A stretch of DNA of 64,000 bases from NCBI GenBank assembly GCA_017992605.1, contig JAGOOG010000004.1, positions 62,001-126,000 of the forward strand, given 5' to 3'. The position numbers were made by a program, and so were the translations under genes. The notes under the pieces were generated by a model. It saw only the letters and a program-made list of their open reading frames with translations. It had not been told where the DNA came from and did no database searches. Of this stretch, positions 41,581-51,457 are shown one piece after another; position 1 is the stretch's first letter, and the number at the start of each line of letters is the position of its first letter. The stretch comes from Deltaproteobacteria bacterium (GTDB lineage: Bacteria > Desulfobacterota > Desulfomonilia > UBA1062).

Positions 41581-43707
41581 ATGGGCACGAAGACACGATA
41601 TACAGGCATCCTCTTCCTTGCATGGTTCATTACCGTAGCGGCCTGCCAGAGCTCACGTGCAGCCCCTGAATCCCTGGGCCCGTCCGACTACATCAAGGTC
41701 ATCACACCCCTTGCCGAGCACAGCCGGGTGGCCGTCGAGATCATCAAGGATCTCAAGAGGAATCACTTCCGCAAGGTATCCATCGACGATGCCCTCTCCA
41801 GCAAGGTCTTCGAACGGCTGCTGAGCGACATCGACGCTTCTCGGCTCTACTTCCTCGCATCAGACATCAAGGAATTCGAACCCTACCGCAACCGCCTCGA
41901 TGACGCCTTCCTCAGGGGGGACATGAAGCCGCCCTTCAGGATCTTCAACCGATATCAGGAAAGGCTGGCCCAACGCCTCATCTTCACCATCAAGCATGCG
42001 GACAGTGGGCTCAAGGACCTGAACCTCGAAAAGGACGAGTTCTTCGAGACCGATCGGGAAAAAGCACCCTGGCCTTCATCTCAGGCCGAGCTCGAAGGGC
42101 TGTGGCTCAAGGCCCTCAAGCACGAGGTCATCAACATGAGGCTCGAAGGCACGCAGATGGACGAGATCGCTCGGACCTTGTCCAAGCGTTACTGGAACCA
42201 GCTCAGACGTCTCCGGCAGAACACCAGCGAGGATGTCTTCCAGATATCCGTGAACGCTCTTACAGCCTGCTATGATCCCCACACCTCGTATTTCTCGCCC
42301 CGATCATCCGAGAACTTCAACATCAACATGAGCCTGTCTCTGGAAGGTATCGGCGCCATGCTCACGGCGGACAACGAATATACCAAGGTCGTCCACCTGG
42401 TGCCTGGCGGGCCTGCCGACAAGTCCGGCCTCATCAAACCCAATGACCGTATCCTCGGAGTCGGCCAGGGTTCCGAGGGAGAGATCGTCGACGTGGTGGG
42501 ATGGCGGCTCGATGACGTTGTGGACCTCATCCGCGGTCCCAAGAACACAATGGTCAGACTCAAGGTCATCCCCGCCTCCGCCAGCGATGAGCACCAGACC
42601 AAGGTCATCAGGCTGGTACGGAGCACCGTCAGGCTGGAGGACCAGGCAGCGAGCAAGGACATCATCGATATCAAGAGGAAAGACCGGACCTACAGAATAG
42701 GCGTCATCCACGTCCCCACGTTCTACCTCGACATCAAGGCGATGCAGTCCTACACGAACAACTACAAGAGCACCACGCGTGACGTGAAACGCATCCTGAA
42801 CGAGCTGTCCATGCAGAAGGTGGATGGAGTGGTCGTCGATCTCAGGGACAACGGCGGCGGCCTGCTCCACGAGGCGAACACCCTGACGGGCCTGTTCATA
42901 AAGGGCGGCCCCACGGTACAGATCCGCTCGGCCGACGGCGATACCGAGACCCTCTATGACCGGGATCCGAGTATTTCCTACACGGGTCCTCTCGCGGTGA
43001 TCATCAGCAGGATGAGCGCCTCCGCCTCGGAGATATTTGCCGGCGCCATCCAGGATTACGGCAGGGGGATCATCATAGGAGACAACAGTTTCGGCAAGGG
43101 CACGGTCCAGACGCTGCTCTCCCTGTCCAGGGGACAGATCAAGGTGACCACGTCGAAGTTCTACCGCATCTCCGGCGAGAGCACCCAGCATCGCGGTATC
43201 GTGCCGGACCTGGAGTACCCGGACATGTACGACAGAGAGAGCATAGGCGAAAGCACCCTCAAGGACGCGCTGCCCTGGGATGTCATCGGGGCAGTGCCCC
43301 ATTTCACCTATGGCGATATCGCCTCATACAAGGCTCAGCTCAGGTCCTCGTACAAGGCCCGTATGGAACGTGATCCCGACTACGTGTACATGAACGAGAT
43401 GAATGAATATCTGAAGGCATCCCGGGAAAAGACACGGGTGTCACTGAAGCTGTCCACGCGGATCAAGGAAAAGAAGAAGGCCGAGGACGACAGGCTGGCC
43501 ATTGAGAACAGGCTTCTCAAGGCCAAGGGCTTGAAGCCCGTCACGAGCGTCGATGACCTCGACGAGGACAAGGATGACGCCCAGCAGAGGACCAAACCGA
43601 CCAAGCAAGACGCGGAACTGGTCGAGAGCGGGAACATACTGGTCGACTTCATCACGCTCAGGGGCAAGAAAAACGGGTCAGGAGCCCTCAGGATAGGCAT
43701 ACAATAG
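41581..43707 (+). CDS. prc: Carboxy-terminal processing protease (Prc/Tsp, S41)
   Basis: 708-residue S41A protease of the long E. coli Prc/Tsp type. N-terminal signal ends in VAAC, a possible lipobox. After a helical N-terminal domain (about 35-230) comes a PDZ domain (GIGAMLTADNEYTKVVHLVPGGPADKSGL). The Ser-Lys dyad is Ser481 in SASASEIF and Lys506 in FGKGTVQ, 25 residues apart as in E. coli. A C-terminal DUF3340-like tail follows, with a Lys/Glu-rich linker. It degrades or trims periplasmic proteins by recognising nonpolar C-termini, and in E. coli acts with NlpI on Spr. Confidence 0.94.
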   Translation: MGTKTRYTGILFLAWFITVAACQSSRAAPESLGPSDYIKVITPLAEHSRVAVEIIKDLKRNHFRKVSIDDALSSKVFERLLSDIDASRLYFLASDIKEFEPYRNRLDDAFLRGDMKPPFRIFNRYQERLAQRLIFTIKHADSGLKDLNLEKDEFFETDREKAPWPSSQAELEGLWLKALKHEVINMRLEGTQMDEIARTLSKRYWNQLRRLRQNTSEDVFQISVNALTACYDPHTSYFSPRSSENFNINMSLSLEGIGAMLTADNEYTKVVHLVPGGPADKSGLIKPNDRILGVGQGSEGEIVDVVGWRLDDVVDLIRGPKNTMVRLKVIPASASDEHQTKVIRLVRSTVRLEDQAASKDIIDIKRKDRTYRIGVIHVPTFYLDIKAMQSYTNNYKSTTRDVKRILNELSMQKVDGVVVDLRDNGGGLLHEANTLTGLFIKGGPTVQIRSADGDTETLYDRDPSISYTGPLAVIISRMSASASEIFAGAIQDYGRGIIIGDNSFGKGTVQTLLSLSRGQIKVTTSKFYRISGESTQHRGIVPDLEYPDMYDRESIGESTLKDALPWDVIGAVPHFTYGDIASYKAQLRSSYKARMERDPDYVYMNEMNEYLKASREKTRVSLKLSTRIKEKKKAEDDRLAIENRLLKAKGLKPVTSVDDLDEDKDDAQQRTKPTKQDAELVESGNILVDFITLRGKKNGSGALRIGIQ

Positions 43708-43734
43708 GGCGCGCTGCCTGCATCGAGGTAGGTG

Positions 43735-44742
43735 ATGCGAATACTGGTTACAGGTGGAGCCGGGTACATCGGGAGCCATACCTGTGTCGAACTTCTCGAC
43801 GCCGGTCATGAGGTCACCGTCGTAGACAACCTGATGAACTCGAAGGAGGAGGCGCTGCGGAGGGTGCAGGAGATCGCCGGCAGATCGCTGACCTTCCACC
43901 GGGCGGACCTCCTCGATCGCCGGGCCGTCAGGGAAATCTTCTCCTCGGGACAGATCGACGCCGTGATACACTTCGCCGGGCTGAAGGCGGTGGGGGAATC
44001 GGTCCAGGTCCCGCTCTCTTACTACCACAACAACATCACGGGCACCCTCGTCCTCTGCGAGGTCATGGCGGAGCACGCGGTCAGGAATATCGTGTTCAGC
44101 TCTTCCGCCACGGTCTACGGCGACCCGTCGTCGGTGCCGATACGGGAGGACTTCCCCCTGGGACCAACGAATCCCTACGGCCGCACCAAGTGGATGATCG
44201 AGGAGATCCTCAGGGATCTCCATACCTCGGACCCGTCCTGGAATATGGTGCTCCTGCGCTACTTCAACCCCATCGGGGCCCACGGCAGCGGCCGCATCGG
44301 CGAGGACCCCCAGGGCATTCCCAACAACCTGCTGCCGTTCATCGCCCAGGTGGCCGTCCAGAGGCTGCCGGAGCTCAAGGTCTTCGGCAACGACTACCCC
44401 ACCCCGGACGGCACCGGCGTGCGCGACTACATCCATGTGGTGGATCTTGCCAGGGGTCATCTCGCCGCACTCAGATGTCTCTCGGCAAGGGGCGGGGTCA
44501 AGGTCTACAACCTCGGGACCGGCCGCGGATACAGCGTCCTCGAGATCGTGAAGGCCTTTGAACAGGCCTCCGGCAGGAAGATCCCCTACTCCGTCGTCGG
44601 CAGGAGAGAGGGCGACATCGCAACCTGCTATGCCGATCCGTCCAGCGCGAACAGGGAGCTCGGGTGGAAGGCCGAATACGGTATCGACGTCATGTGTTCA
44701 GACACCTGGAGATGGCAGTCCGGCAACCCTGAAGGGTACTGA
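43735..44742 (+). CDS. galE: UDP-glucose 4-epimerase
   Basis: 335-residue extended SDR. The Rossmann motif GGAGYIGSH is at the N-terminus, followed by DNLMNS (NAD ribose Asp), [19 protein letters not shown] and the YGRTK pair (Tyr148, Lys152). [19 protein letters not shown] and [10 protein letters not shown] place it with GalE epimerases of UDP-glucose/UDP-galactose (or UDP-GlcNAc). The ATG at 43735 was preferred over GTG at 43732; GAGGTAGG lies upstream. It supplies UDP-galactose for surface polysaccharide. A 116-residue gene follows 8 nt later. Confidence 0.95.
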   Translation: MRILVTGGAGYIGSHTCVELLDAGHEVTVVDNLMNSKEEALRRVQEIAGRSLTFHRADLLDRRAVREIFSSGQIDAVIHFAGLKAVGESVQVPLSYYHNNITGTLVLCEVMAEHAVRNIVFSSSATVYGDPSSVPIREDFPLGPTNPYGRTKWMIEEILRDLHTSDPSWNMVLLRYFNPIGAHGSGRIGEDPQGIPNNLLPFIAQVAVQRLPELKVFGNDYPTPDGTGVRDYIHVVDLARGHLAALRCLSARGGVKVYNLGTGRGYSVLEIVKAFEQASGRKIPYSVVGRREGDIATCYADPSSANRELGWKAEYGIDVMCSDTWRWQSGNPEGY

Positions 44743-44750
44743 AGACCGGC

Positions 44751-45101
44751 ATGGGTCTCATCAAGGGAACCTTCAGCACTGCGAGGGACAGGGCCTCTTC
44801 AGCCCTTCTCCGCCAGCTCGCCGAAACATACATGAGGAAGTACGGCAGAGTCGAGGGTATCGATATCGATTCCTCACGGAAGACGATCGATGCGAAGATC
44901 CTCCTTTACGGCGAAACAGAACCCATAACCCTGAGCATCTCCCGGTACGAGATCATCCACGTGGACGGCCATCACAGCGTCATAGCACACGGAGTCAGTG
45001 CATCCAGGGAATGGATCGGGTTGCTCGCGAGGGACTGCATCGAGGGCCGCCCGATACGAATCCCGTCATCCCTGGCGCGGGCCCTGTCGTTTCTTGCATG
45101 A
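44751..45101 (+). CDS. Hypothetical protein
   Basis: 116-residue cytoplasmic protein of no recognised family. It has an N-terminal helix (FSTARDRASSALLRQLAETYMRKYG) and a compact beta domain (VEGIDIDSSRKTIDAKILLYGE, TLSISRYEII, HHSVIAHGVSASREWIGLLARDCIEG). The length and 8-nt spacing after galE imply one transcript. The pattern of strands resembles small DUF-type domains that bind an unknown ligand; nothing more can be said. Confidence 0.65.
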   Translation: MGLIKGTFSTARDRASSALLRQLAETYMRKYGRVEGIDIDSSRKTIDAKILLYGETEPITLSISRYEIIHVDGHHSVIAHGVSASREWIGLLARDCIEGRPIRIPSSLARALSFLA

Positions 45102-45180
45102 AGCGATCCTTGCAATTCATCAGGAACTTTTATAGGGTGAGTGGCCAGTTGGCCCTTACGGGTGGGAGGTTTCATCCGAC

Positions 45181-46071
45181 ATGCTGCTGAAAAATATCCT
45201 GAGCTGCACACCGACCACGTTCAGCTTCGAATTCTTCCCACCCAAGACCGATACGGCATGGGAGCACCTCTTCCACACCATTGCCGACCTCATGCCGCTG
45301 AGTCCTTCCTGGGTCAGCGTCACCTACGGTGCCGGTGGGACCACCAGGGAAAATACGCACAGGCTCGTCGTACGGCTGAACAAGCAGACCGACCTCACCG
45401 TGGTCTCCCACCTCACCTGCGTCGCATCCACCAGAGAGGACATCCACGCGATCCTCGACCACTACGAAGCCAACGGCATCGATAACATCCTCGCGTTACG
45501 GGGAGATCCCCCCGCGGGACAGACACGGTGGACGGCGGCCCCCGGCGGATTCCGCTATGCATCCGACCTGGTCTCCTTCATCAAGGACCATTTTCCCCGC
45601 ATGTGCATCGGGGTTGCCGGTTTCCCTGAGGGCCACCCGGAGACCCCGAACCGACTCAGGGAGATCGACTATCTCAAGGCCAAGGTCGATGCAGGGGCGG
45701 ACTTCATCATCACGCAGCTCTTCTTCGACAACCGGGATTTCTATGATTTCCGTGAACGTTGTGAACTCGCAGGCATCACCGTCCCCATCATCGCGGGCAT
45801 CATGCCCATCATCACGAGAAGCGGTATGATCCGCATGGCCGAACTGGCGGCCGGATCGCGATTCCCCGCCGGACTGCTGCGCGCCCTGAACGGCGCTCGT
45901 TCACCCGAAGATATCGAACGGGTGGGAGTGGAATGGGCCACGGACCAGGTGCGCGACCTCCTTGAAAACAGTGCCAGAGGTATCCATTTCTACACGCTCA
46001 ACAATGCCCGCGCCACCCTGAGGATCTATGAAGGGCTCGGCCTATCCGGGGCCTGCCGCACGGGTGCGTGA
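45181..46071 (+). CDS. metF: 5,10-Methylenetetrahydrofolate reductase
   Basis: 296-residue FAD-dependent MTHFR (MetF fold, TIM barrel) making 5-methyl-THF for methionine synthesis, and possibly part of the methyl branch of the Wood-Ljungdahl pathway. It shows SFEFFPPKT at the N-terminus, VSVTYGAGG, NILALRGDPP, FPEGHPE, KVDAGADFIITQLFFDN and the C-terminal FYTLNNA. No MetV or MetH is nearby. The leader has a GGCCA-GT-TGGCC repeat at 45143-45154 near a weak promoter (TTGCAA at 45110, TATAGG at 45131, spacing 15). Confidence 0.93.
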   Translation: MLLKNILSCTPTTFSFEFFPPKTDTAWEHLFHTIADLMPLSPSWVSVTYGAGGTTRENTHRLVVRLNKQTDLTVVSHLTCVASTREDIHAILDHYEANGIDNILALRGDPPAGQTRWTAAPGGFRYASDLVSFIKDHFPRMCIGVAGFPEGHPETPNRLREIDYLKAKVDAGADFIITQLFFDNRDFYDFRERCELAGITVPIIAGIMPIITRSGMIRMAELAAGSRFPAGLLRALNGARSPEDIERVGVEWATDQVRDLLENSARGIHFYTLNNARATLRIYEGLGLSGACRTGA

Positions 46072-46104
46072 GAATCAACCTGATCCAGGAAAGGGAGGGT
46101 GGTC

Positions 46105-46455
46105 ATGGGACATGATGAGGACGGTGCCGGGCCGGATCCGGAGCATGACACCGCCGACCAGGAAGAGTACCACGAGCTCATCGTCGACGGAACCCTCGAC
46201 CTCCACATGTTCAGCCCGAGAGATACGAAGCGACTGGTCCCTGACTATCTGGAGGAGTGCCGGGAAAAGGGGATCCTCTCCGTCCGGATCATCCACGGCA
46301 AGGGAACCGGTGCCCTGCGCAGGACCGTGCACGCCATCCTCCAGCGACTTCCCTGGGTCGTATCGTACAGGCTCGCCTCCGACTGGGAGGGAGGCTGGGG
46401 TGCGACGGTCGTGTCCCTGGAACCCTGCGGTGACACGTCACCAGGGAAGAAATAG
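46105..46455 (+). CDS. Smr domain protein
   Basis: 116-residue protein with a single Smr (small MutS-related) domain: DGTLDLHMFSPRDTKRLVPDYLEECREKG, the HGKGTGALRRTVHAIL loop and the C-terminal GWGATVVSLE strand. Smr domains act as nicking endonucleases or bind RNA/ribosomes (for example in collided-ribosome cleavage by SmrB). The N-terminal 30 residues are acidic and disordered. The ATG at 46105 follows GGGAGGG; a GTG six bases upstream is also in frame. It is 33 nt after metF. Confidence 0.85.
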   Translation: MGHDEDGAGPDPEHDTADQEEYHELIVDGTLDLHMFSPRDTKRLVPDYLEECREKGILSVRIIHGKGTGALRRTVHAILQRLPWVVSYRLASDWEGGWGATVVSLEPCGDTSPGKK

Positions 46456-46539
46456 TTGCCGCTTGATCATTCGCCACCAAAAGGAGTAGTATCTTCACGA
46501 GGAAAAGAAACCATCATCATCACAATACAGGAGGGTTCT

Positions 46540-47103
46540 ATGGTTATGAGAAAAGCTTTCGTAGTGGTGTTCGCACTGTTCTTCCTCGCATCCTCGGTAT
46601 ATGCTGCGGATGTGGCCGGCGTCACGATGCCCGATACCATGAAGGCCGGCGACACTGATCTTGTCTTCAACGGCGGCGGGAAACGCACCAAGTTCATGAT
46701 GAAGGTCTATGCGGTGGGGCTTTACCTCAAGCAGAAGAGCTCCGACGCCGATGCGATCATGAATGCGGACGAGCCCATGGCCATCAGGCTTCAGATCACC
46801 TCGGGCCTGGTGACACCGGACAAGATGAAGTCTGCCATCGATGAGGGCTTCGAGAATGCAACCGGCGGCAATGTGGCTCCGATCCAGGCCAAGGTCGATG
46901 CCTTCACCGCCATCTTCAAGGATCTTTCGAACGGCACTGTCTACAATTTCATCTATGTACCCGGCAAGGGTGTGGAAGTCTACAAGGGAGACAATCTCTC
47001 GTCCGTGATCCAGGGGCTGGACTTCAAGAAGGCGCTGTTCGGCATCTGGCTCGGCAAGAAACCGGCCCAGAACGACCTGAAGGCACTGATGCTCGGAAAA
47101 TAA
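46540..47103 (+). CDS. Chalcone isomerase-like secreted protein
   Basis: 187-residue protein with a signal peptide (ASSVYA before ADVAG) and the CHI-like (chalcone isomerase-like) fold: VTMPDTMKAGDTDLVFNGGGKRTKFMMKVYAVGLYLKQK, and FNFIYVPGKGVEVYKGDNL near the end. Bacterial members are periplasmic lipid- or ligand-binding proteins; catalysis is not expected because the plant active-site residues are not kept. AGGAGGG lies upstream. It is a single-gene unit with a strong terminator at 47123. Confidence 0.85.
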   Translation: MVMRKAFVVVFALFFLASSVYAADVAGVTMPDTMKAGDTDLVFNGGGKRTKFMMKVYAVGLYLKQKSSDADAIMNADEPMAIRLQITSGLVTPDKMKSAIDEGFENATGGNVAPIQAKVDAFTAIFKDLSNGTVYNFIYVPGKGVEVYKGDNLSSVIQGLDFKKALFGIWLGKKPAQNDLKALMLGK

Positions 47104-47122
47104 CCCTTCCATGAAGATCTCG

Positions 47123-47150
47123 GGCCTGTGGTCTCGAACGACCACAGGCC
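47123..47150 (+). terminator. Intrinsic terminator
   Basis: GGCCTGTGGTC (47123-47133) pairs perfectly with GACCACAGGCC (47140-47150) with a six-base loop (TCGAAC), followed by TTTCTTCTCTT. It ends the chalcone-isomerase-like gene. Confidence 0.92.
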
Positions 47151-47200
47151 TTTCTTCTCTTCGGAGATCCGCCGTGCGTATCCTGTACCCGTGAGAAGCC

Positions 47201-48295
47201 ATGAAGAACATCCTGCGCAGATGGGCAAAGCACTATTTCTCGGATCCCCAGTTCATGATCCTGGTCATGCTGCTCCTGGGCGGGTTCCTGATCATCCTTT
47301 TCTTCGGCGGGATGCTCATCCCTGTATTCGTCTCCATCATTGTCGCACTGCTGCTGGACAGCCTCATCAACTGGCTTACCCGTTATAACGTGCGCAGGAA
47401 TGTCGCGGTCTATCTGGTCTTCATCCTCTTCCTCATCCTTTTCCTTGATCTGTTGGTCATCATGCTCCCCATCATCTCGCACCAGATAGCCGAACTGATG
47501 CAGGATCTCCCTGTCATGATCGGCAGGATGAAGGCCGAGCTGCTTCTGCTTCCACAGAAGTTACCCGGGGTCATTTCGGAAGAACGGATTGCACGGACCA
47601 TCTCCATGCTCAGCGCTGAATTCCAAGGCCTGGGAAAAAACATCATCAAGATATCCGTCTCTTCGGTGCGCGGCATGATCGAGGTCCTCGTCTATATCAT
47701 CCTCGTGCCCTTCCTTGTTTTCTTCTTTCTGAAGGACAAGGAAGCCATCCTCGACTGGTTCAGAAAGCTCATGCCTGAAGAACGCGGGCTAGCCGTCATC
47801 GTTTGGGATGAGGTCTATGACCAGTTCTTCAACTACCTGAGAGGCAAGATCCTCGAAATCCTGTTCGTCTGGGCCATCAACTACGCTGCCTTTGCCTTTC
47901 TCGGGCTCAAATACTCCATCATCCTCTCAATGCTGGTCGGTGTGGCGGTACTGGTTCCCTACATCGGTTCGGCCGTTATGTTCGTGCCCGTCGTCCTCGT
48001 AGCCTTCTTCCAATGGGGCATCAGCGCAAACATGATATCCATCGTCATCGCATATGCCGTCATGCATGCCCTCGACGGCAATCTCATAGCACCGCTCCTG
48101 CTCTCAAAGGTCGTCAAGATGCACCCCATCGCCATCATCATCGCGATTCTCATCTTCGGGGGCCTCTGGGGCTTCTGGGGGCTGGTCTTTGCCATACCTA
48201 TAGCCACACTGCTGCACGCCGTGCTCAAGGCATGGATCGGAACAGCCACTGCACTGGAGAAATTGTCGTCCTCCGTTTCACCCTTCGACCGGTAA
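47201..48295 (+). CDS. AI-2E-family (PerM) membrane transporter
   Basis: 364-residue inner-membrane protein of the AI-2E/PerM (UPF0118) family with about seven to eight membrane segments (LVMLLLGGFLIILFFGGML, LVFILFLILFLDLLVIMLP, VLVYIILVPFLVFFFLKD, LFVWAINYAAFAFLGL and the terminal LIFGGLWGFWGLVFAIPIA). The family includes sodium/proton antiporters and the AI-2 exporter TqsA; substrate is not predictable. PYIGSAV and DGNLIAPLLL are conserved signature segments. The ATG at 47201 is preceded only by a weak site. Confidence 0.88.
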   Translation: MKNILRRWAKHYFSDPQFMILVMLLLGGFLIILFFGGMLIPVFVSIIVALLLDSLINWLTRYNVRRNVAVYLVFILFLILFLDLLVIMLPIISHQIAELMQDLPVMIGRMKAELLLLPQKLPGVISEERIARTISMLSAEFQGLGKNIIKISVSSVRGMIEVLVYIILVPFLVFFFLKDKEAILDWFRKLMPEERGLAVIVWDEVYDQFFNYLRGKILEILFVWAINYAAFAFLGLKYSIILSMLVGVAVLVPYIGSAVMFVPVVLVAFFQWGISANMISIVIAYAVMHALDGNLIAPLLLSKVVKMHPIAIIIAILIFGGLWGFWGLVFAIPIATLLHAVLKAWIGTATALEKLSSSVSPFDR

Positions 48296-48493
48296 CCTAT
48301 CGCTTCGTAGAACAGCCGTGCACATGGTCCCAGTCGTCTTCTCAGGGCACCTACCCCTGAGCGGAGGATCAATTTATGGAATGCATCCTTCCTTCCGATA
48401 GAGAAAAAGAGGTGTGGATAGGGTGTGTTTTTGAATGGTTATGCGTTATATCGCTTATGGCGGAAGATCCCCTGAAAAGGAAGGCCCGAGATC

Positions 48494-49963
48494 GTGAGCA
48501 GTGCATACGACCTTCCTAAAGGGATCCACATTCTCATTGCCGATGCAAGCGCAGTCGTGCGCCGCATCCTGTCCCGAGAACTCGAGAGGTCCGGGGCGGT
48601 GATCTCCCTCGTCGATGACGGGGAGAAGGCCCTCAAAAGGACGACGACGGGCGAGTTCGACCTGGTCATAGCTGACATGGATCTCCCCGGTATCGGGGGA
48701 ATCGAACTGTGCAGAAGGCTCAAGGCAAACCAGCGAACCCAGCAGATTCCCGTCGTCATCATGGACTCGCAGGAGTCGGAAGACGCCGTCAAGAGAGGGT
48801 ACCATGCCGGGGCCACTGCATGCATATCCAAGATACAGCCCAAGGACACCCTGCTCGACGACATCGCCAATGTCCTGAAAAAGGCCACCTTCCAGAAAGG
48901 TCGCCTGATCCTGGTCGTCGACGACTCGCTCACGGTGCGGTCTCTGGTGAGCAAGAGCCTCAAGGGCGCTGGCTTCTCGATCATTCAGGCGGAAAACGGC
49001 AGGGTGGCCATGGAGATCATGAGACATGAGAAGCCGGATCTCATCCTCAGCGATATCGACATGCCGGAAATGAGCGGTGAGGCCTTCTGCCAGGCAGTTC
49101 ATGCAGACCCTGTATTCGCTTCCATACCATTCGTTGTCATGAGCGCCAACAACCAACGACCCATCATGAGGCGCATGCTTCAGCTCGGGGCCGACTCCTA
49201 CCTGGTGAAACCCTTCAATGTGGAACAGCTCGTTATCACGGTGGAGAAACTGCTCTCGGACCAGCTGCTCCTCCTTCACAAGGAAAAGGAACGTCTCGAG
49301 ATCGAACAGAGGCTCATCCTGGCGAGCATAACGAGCCTGTGCAACGCCCTGGAGGCACGGGATTCGTATACCAGGGGGCACTCGGAAGCGGTCTCGGACA
49401 TCGCCAGCAGGATTGCCCTGCAGATGGGTATCCCCCGTGAGGAGGTCGAACTGATCCGTCTCGGCGGGAAGCTCCACGACCTGGGAAAGATTGGTGTCAT
49501 CGACAGTGTCCTGCTGAAGCCAGGCAAGCTCTCCGACGAAGAGTTCGCCATCATTAAACGGCATCCCGTCATCGGAGGGGAGATCCTCAGGCCCGTTCCT
49601 TCAATGGCACCCATCCTCCCCATCGTCCTGTACCACCACGAACGCATCGACGGGAAAGGATACCCCGAAGGCCTCACGGGGTCATCGATACCCCTGTGGG
49701 CACGGATCACCGCGGTAGGCGATACCTACCACGCCCTCACGAGCGACCGGCCCTACCGCAAGGGTATGCCCCGGGACAAGGCCCTCGAGATTATCCAGCA
49801 GGCGAGTGGAACCCAGCTTTGTCCGGACTGCGTGGACGCCTTCATGGCCATGGAGTTTCGGGACGGCCTGCCTGTCTGCCCGGAGAAGGCATCTTCCGAC
49901 ACTGACATCGATTCCCCCGAGGAGGAGGCGACAGGGTCCTGCAGGGATGCCCGTGCATCCTGA
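48494..49963 (+). CDS. Dual-receiver HD-GYP response regulator
   Basis: 489-residue protein. Two REC domains occur in tandem: REC1 (about 10-135, Asp in VIADMDLPG) and REC2 (about 138-260, acceptor Asp in LILSDIDMPEMSG, YLVKPF). An HD-GYP domain follows, with RGHSEAVSDIA, HDLGKIG, YHHERIDGKGYPEG and RPYRKGMPRDKALE, giving the HD and GYP ligands of a cyclic-di-GMP phosphodiesterase. REC1 has K in a position before IQP, as in active receivers. The start is GTG at 48494. It is a single-gene unit and should lower c-di-GMP; no cognate kinase is adjacent. A short Asp/Glu-rich tail ends it. Confidence 0.93.
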   Translation: MSSAYDLPKGIHILIADASAVVRRILSRELERSGAVISLVDDGEKALKRTTTGEFDLVIADMDLPGIGGIELCRRLKANQRTQQIPVVIMDSQESEDAVKRGYHAGATACISKIQPKDTLLDDIANVLKKATFQKGRLILVVDDSLTVRSLVSKSLKGAGFSIIQAENGRVAMEIMRHEKPDLILSDIDMPEMSGEAFCQAVHADPVFASIPFVVMSANNQRPIMRRMLQLGADSYLVKPFNVEQLVITVEKLLSDQLLLLHKEKERLEIEQRLILASITSLCNALEARDSYTRGHSEAVSDIASRIALQMGIPREEVELIRLGGKLHDLGKIGVIDSVLLKPGKLSDEEFAIIKRHPVIGGEILRPVPSMAPILPIVLYHHERIDGKGYPEGLTGSSIPLWARITAVGDTYHALTSDRPYRKGMPRDKALEIIQQASGTQLCPDCVDAFMAMEFRDGLPVCPEKASSDTDIDSPEEEATGSCRDARAS

Positions 49964-50060
49964 GAAAACCTGTCTTCACGCAGGATTTATCTCAAGAAAT
50001 ACGTTGCATTCACCCGATCTTTTGATTATGTATCCTCAAGGAAACCCTAAGACGTATTGT

Positions 50061-50084
50061 CCTGCGCCTCCTCGGAGACGCAGG
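50061..50084 (+). promoter_or_regulatory. Hairpin in the aminotransferase leader
   Basis: CCTGCGCCTC (50061-50070) pairs with GAGACGCAGG (50075-50084) with a four-base loop and one mismatch. It ends 13 nt before the ATG at 50098 and lies immediately upstream of the GAGGGG ribosome site, so it could affect translation. Confidence 0.4.
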
Positions 50085-50097
50085 GAATGAGAGGGGT

Positions 50098-51429
50098 ATG
50101 AGAAGGAACATCGTACACGAGGGAGCGGAGCAGCTCACCTACGAAATTCGGCAGATCGTCGCTGTCGCGGAAGACCTCCAGAGGCTCGGGGTGGAGATCA
50201 CCTGGGAGAATATCGGTGATCCCATAGCAAAAGGGGAAAAGCTTCCCTCGTGGATGAAGGACATCATCAGTTCCCTGGTATCGGATGACAAGACCTTTGG
50301 GTACGTGGCCACCCAGGGTGTGGCCACCTCACGCCAGTTCCTGGCCGACATGGTGAACCGGCGCGGCGGGTACCAGGTGACAAGGGATGACATAATCTTC
50401 TTTGACGGCATCGGCGATGCCATCGCCAAGATCTTCGGCTACCTCAAGCGTGAGGCCCGGGTCATCGGCCCCTCCCCTGCCTATTCAACCCATTCGTCCG
50501 CCGAGGCGGCACATTCAGGGTACGAACACCTCACCTATGAACTCGACCCGAACAACAAATGGATGCCCGACCTTACGGACCTCGAGAACAAGATCAGGTA
50601 CAACGACTCCATCGCGGGTATCCTCATCATCAACCCTGACAACCCCACCGGGGCGGTCTATCCCAAGGACCTCCTCCAGAAGATGGTGGATATCGCGCGC
50701 CGCTACAGGGTGTTCATGATCTGTGACGAGACCTACATGAGGCTCGTCTACGGCGGCGTGAGGACAGCCCACCTGAGCGAGGTCATCGCAGACGTGCCCG
50801 GGATCGCCCTGCGAGGCATCTCGAAGGAATATCCCTGGCCTGGAGCACGCTGCGGCTGGATCGAGGTCTTCAACCAGGACAAGCTGAATTTCAAGCGCTA
50901 CATCAAGAGCCTTGTCAATGCCAAGATGCTGGAGGTCTGCTCCACGAGCCTGCCCCAGTACTCCATCCCCCTGGTCATGGGCGATCCCCGCTACGAGGAA
51001 CACCTTGCCTCACGAAGGGCTGAATACGAGCGCAGGGCCCTGGAGGCGTGGGAAATCTTTTCCGGGGTGGAGGGGATCCGCGTGAACAAGCCCCAGGGAG
51101 CGTTCTACATGTCGGTGCTCTTCGAGGACAGCGTGCTGAACAACCGGCAGACCCTCCCCATCGAGAACCCCAGGGCGCTGGAATACGTGGAGAACAAGGT
51201 GAAGGGCGTGGAGGTGGACAAACGCTTCGTATACTATCTGCTGGGCTCCAAGGGTATCTGCGTGGTGCCCCTGACCGGTTTCTGCTGCAACAGGAAGGGG
51301 TTCAGGGTCACGCTGCTCGAAACCGACGATGCAAAGCGCAGATGGACCTTCCAGACCATCGCTGACGGGATACGGGAGTATATCGCGTCCACGGGCACGA
51401 CCCTGTTCTCGACCCGGTCCGCTGTCTGA
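50098..51429 (+). CDS. Class I/II aminotransferase
   Basis: 443-residue fold-type I PLP aminotransferase. The cofactor motifs are IINPDNPTG (Asn-Pro), CDETYMRLVYGG and the Schiff-base Lys243 in GISKEYPWPGARCGW, with FRVTLLE near the end. It differs from the subgroup-I enzyme at 23818 and resembles alanine/valine-type or unclassified aminotransferases of Desulfobacterota with an N-terminal extension (AEQLTYEIRQIVAVAEDLQ). Amino donor and acceptor are unknown. GAGGGG lies directly upstream, and a hairpin occurs in the leader. Confidence 0.88.
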   Translation: MRRNIVHEGAEQLTYEIRQIVAVAEDLQRLGVEITWENIGDPIAKGEKLPSWMKDIISSLVSDDKTFGYVATQGVATSRQFLADMVNRRGGYQVTRDDIIFFDGIGDAIAKIFGYLKREARVIGPSPAYSTHSSAEAAHSGYEHLTYELDPNNKWMPDLTDLENKIRYNDSIAGILIINPDNPTGAVYPKDLLQKMVDIARRYRVFMICDETYMRLVYGGVRTAHLSEVIADVPGIALRGISKEYPWPGARCGWIEVFNQDKLNFKRYIKSLVNAKMLEVCSTSLPQYSIPLVMGDPRYEEHLASRRAEYERRALEAWEIFSGVEGIRVNKPQGAFYMSVLFEDSVLNNRQTLPIENPRALEYVENKVKGVEVDKRFVYYLLGSKGICVVPLTGFCCNRKGFRVTLLETDDAKRRWTFQTIADGIREYIASTGTTLFSTRSAV

Positions 51430-51457
51430 GGCCCTTTCCAGCAGAATGATGACCCGG

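Noticed and set aside
45101-45180. SAM riboswitch before metF
   Set aside because: The 79-nt leader is too short and lacks the pairing of known SAM riboswitch types; only a small GGCCA/TGGCC repeat is present.
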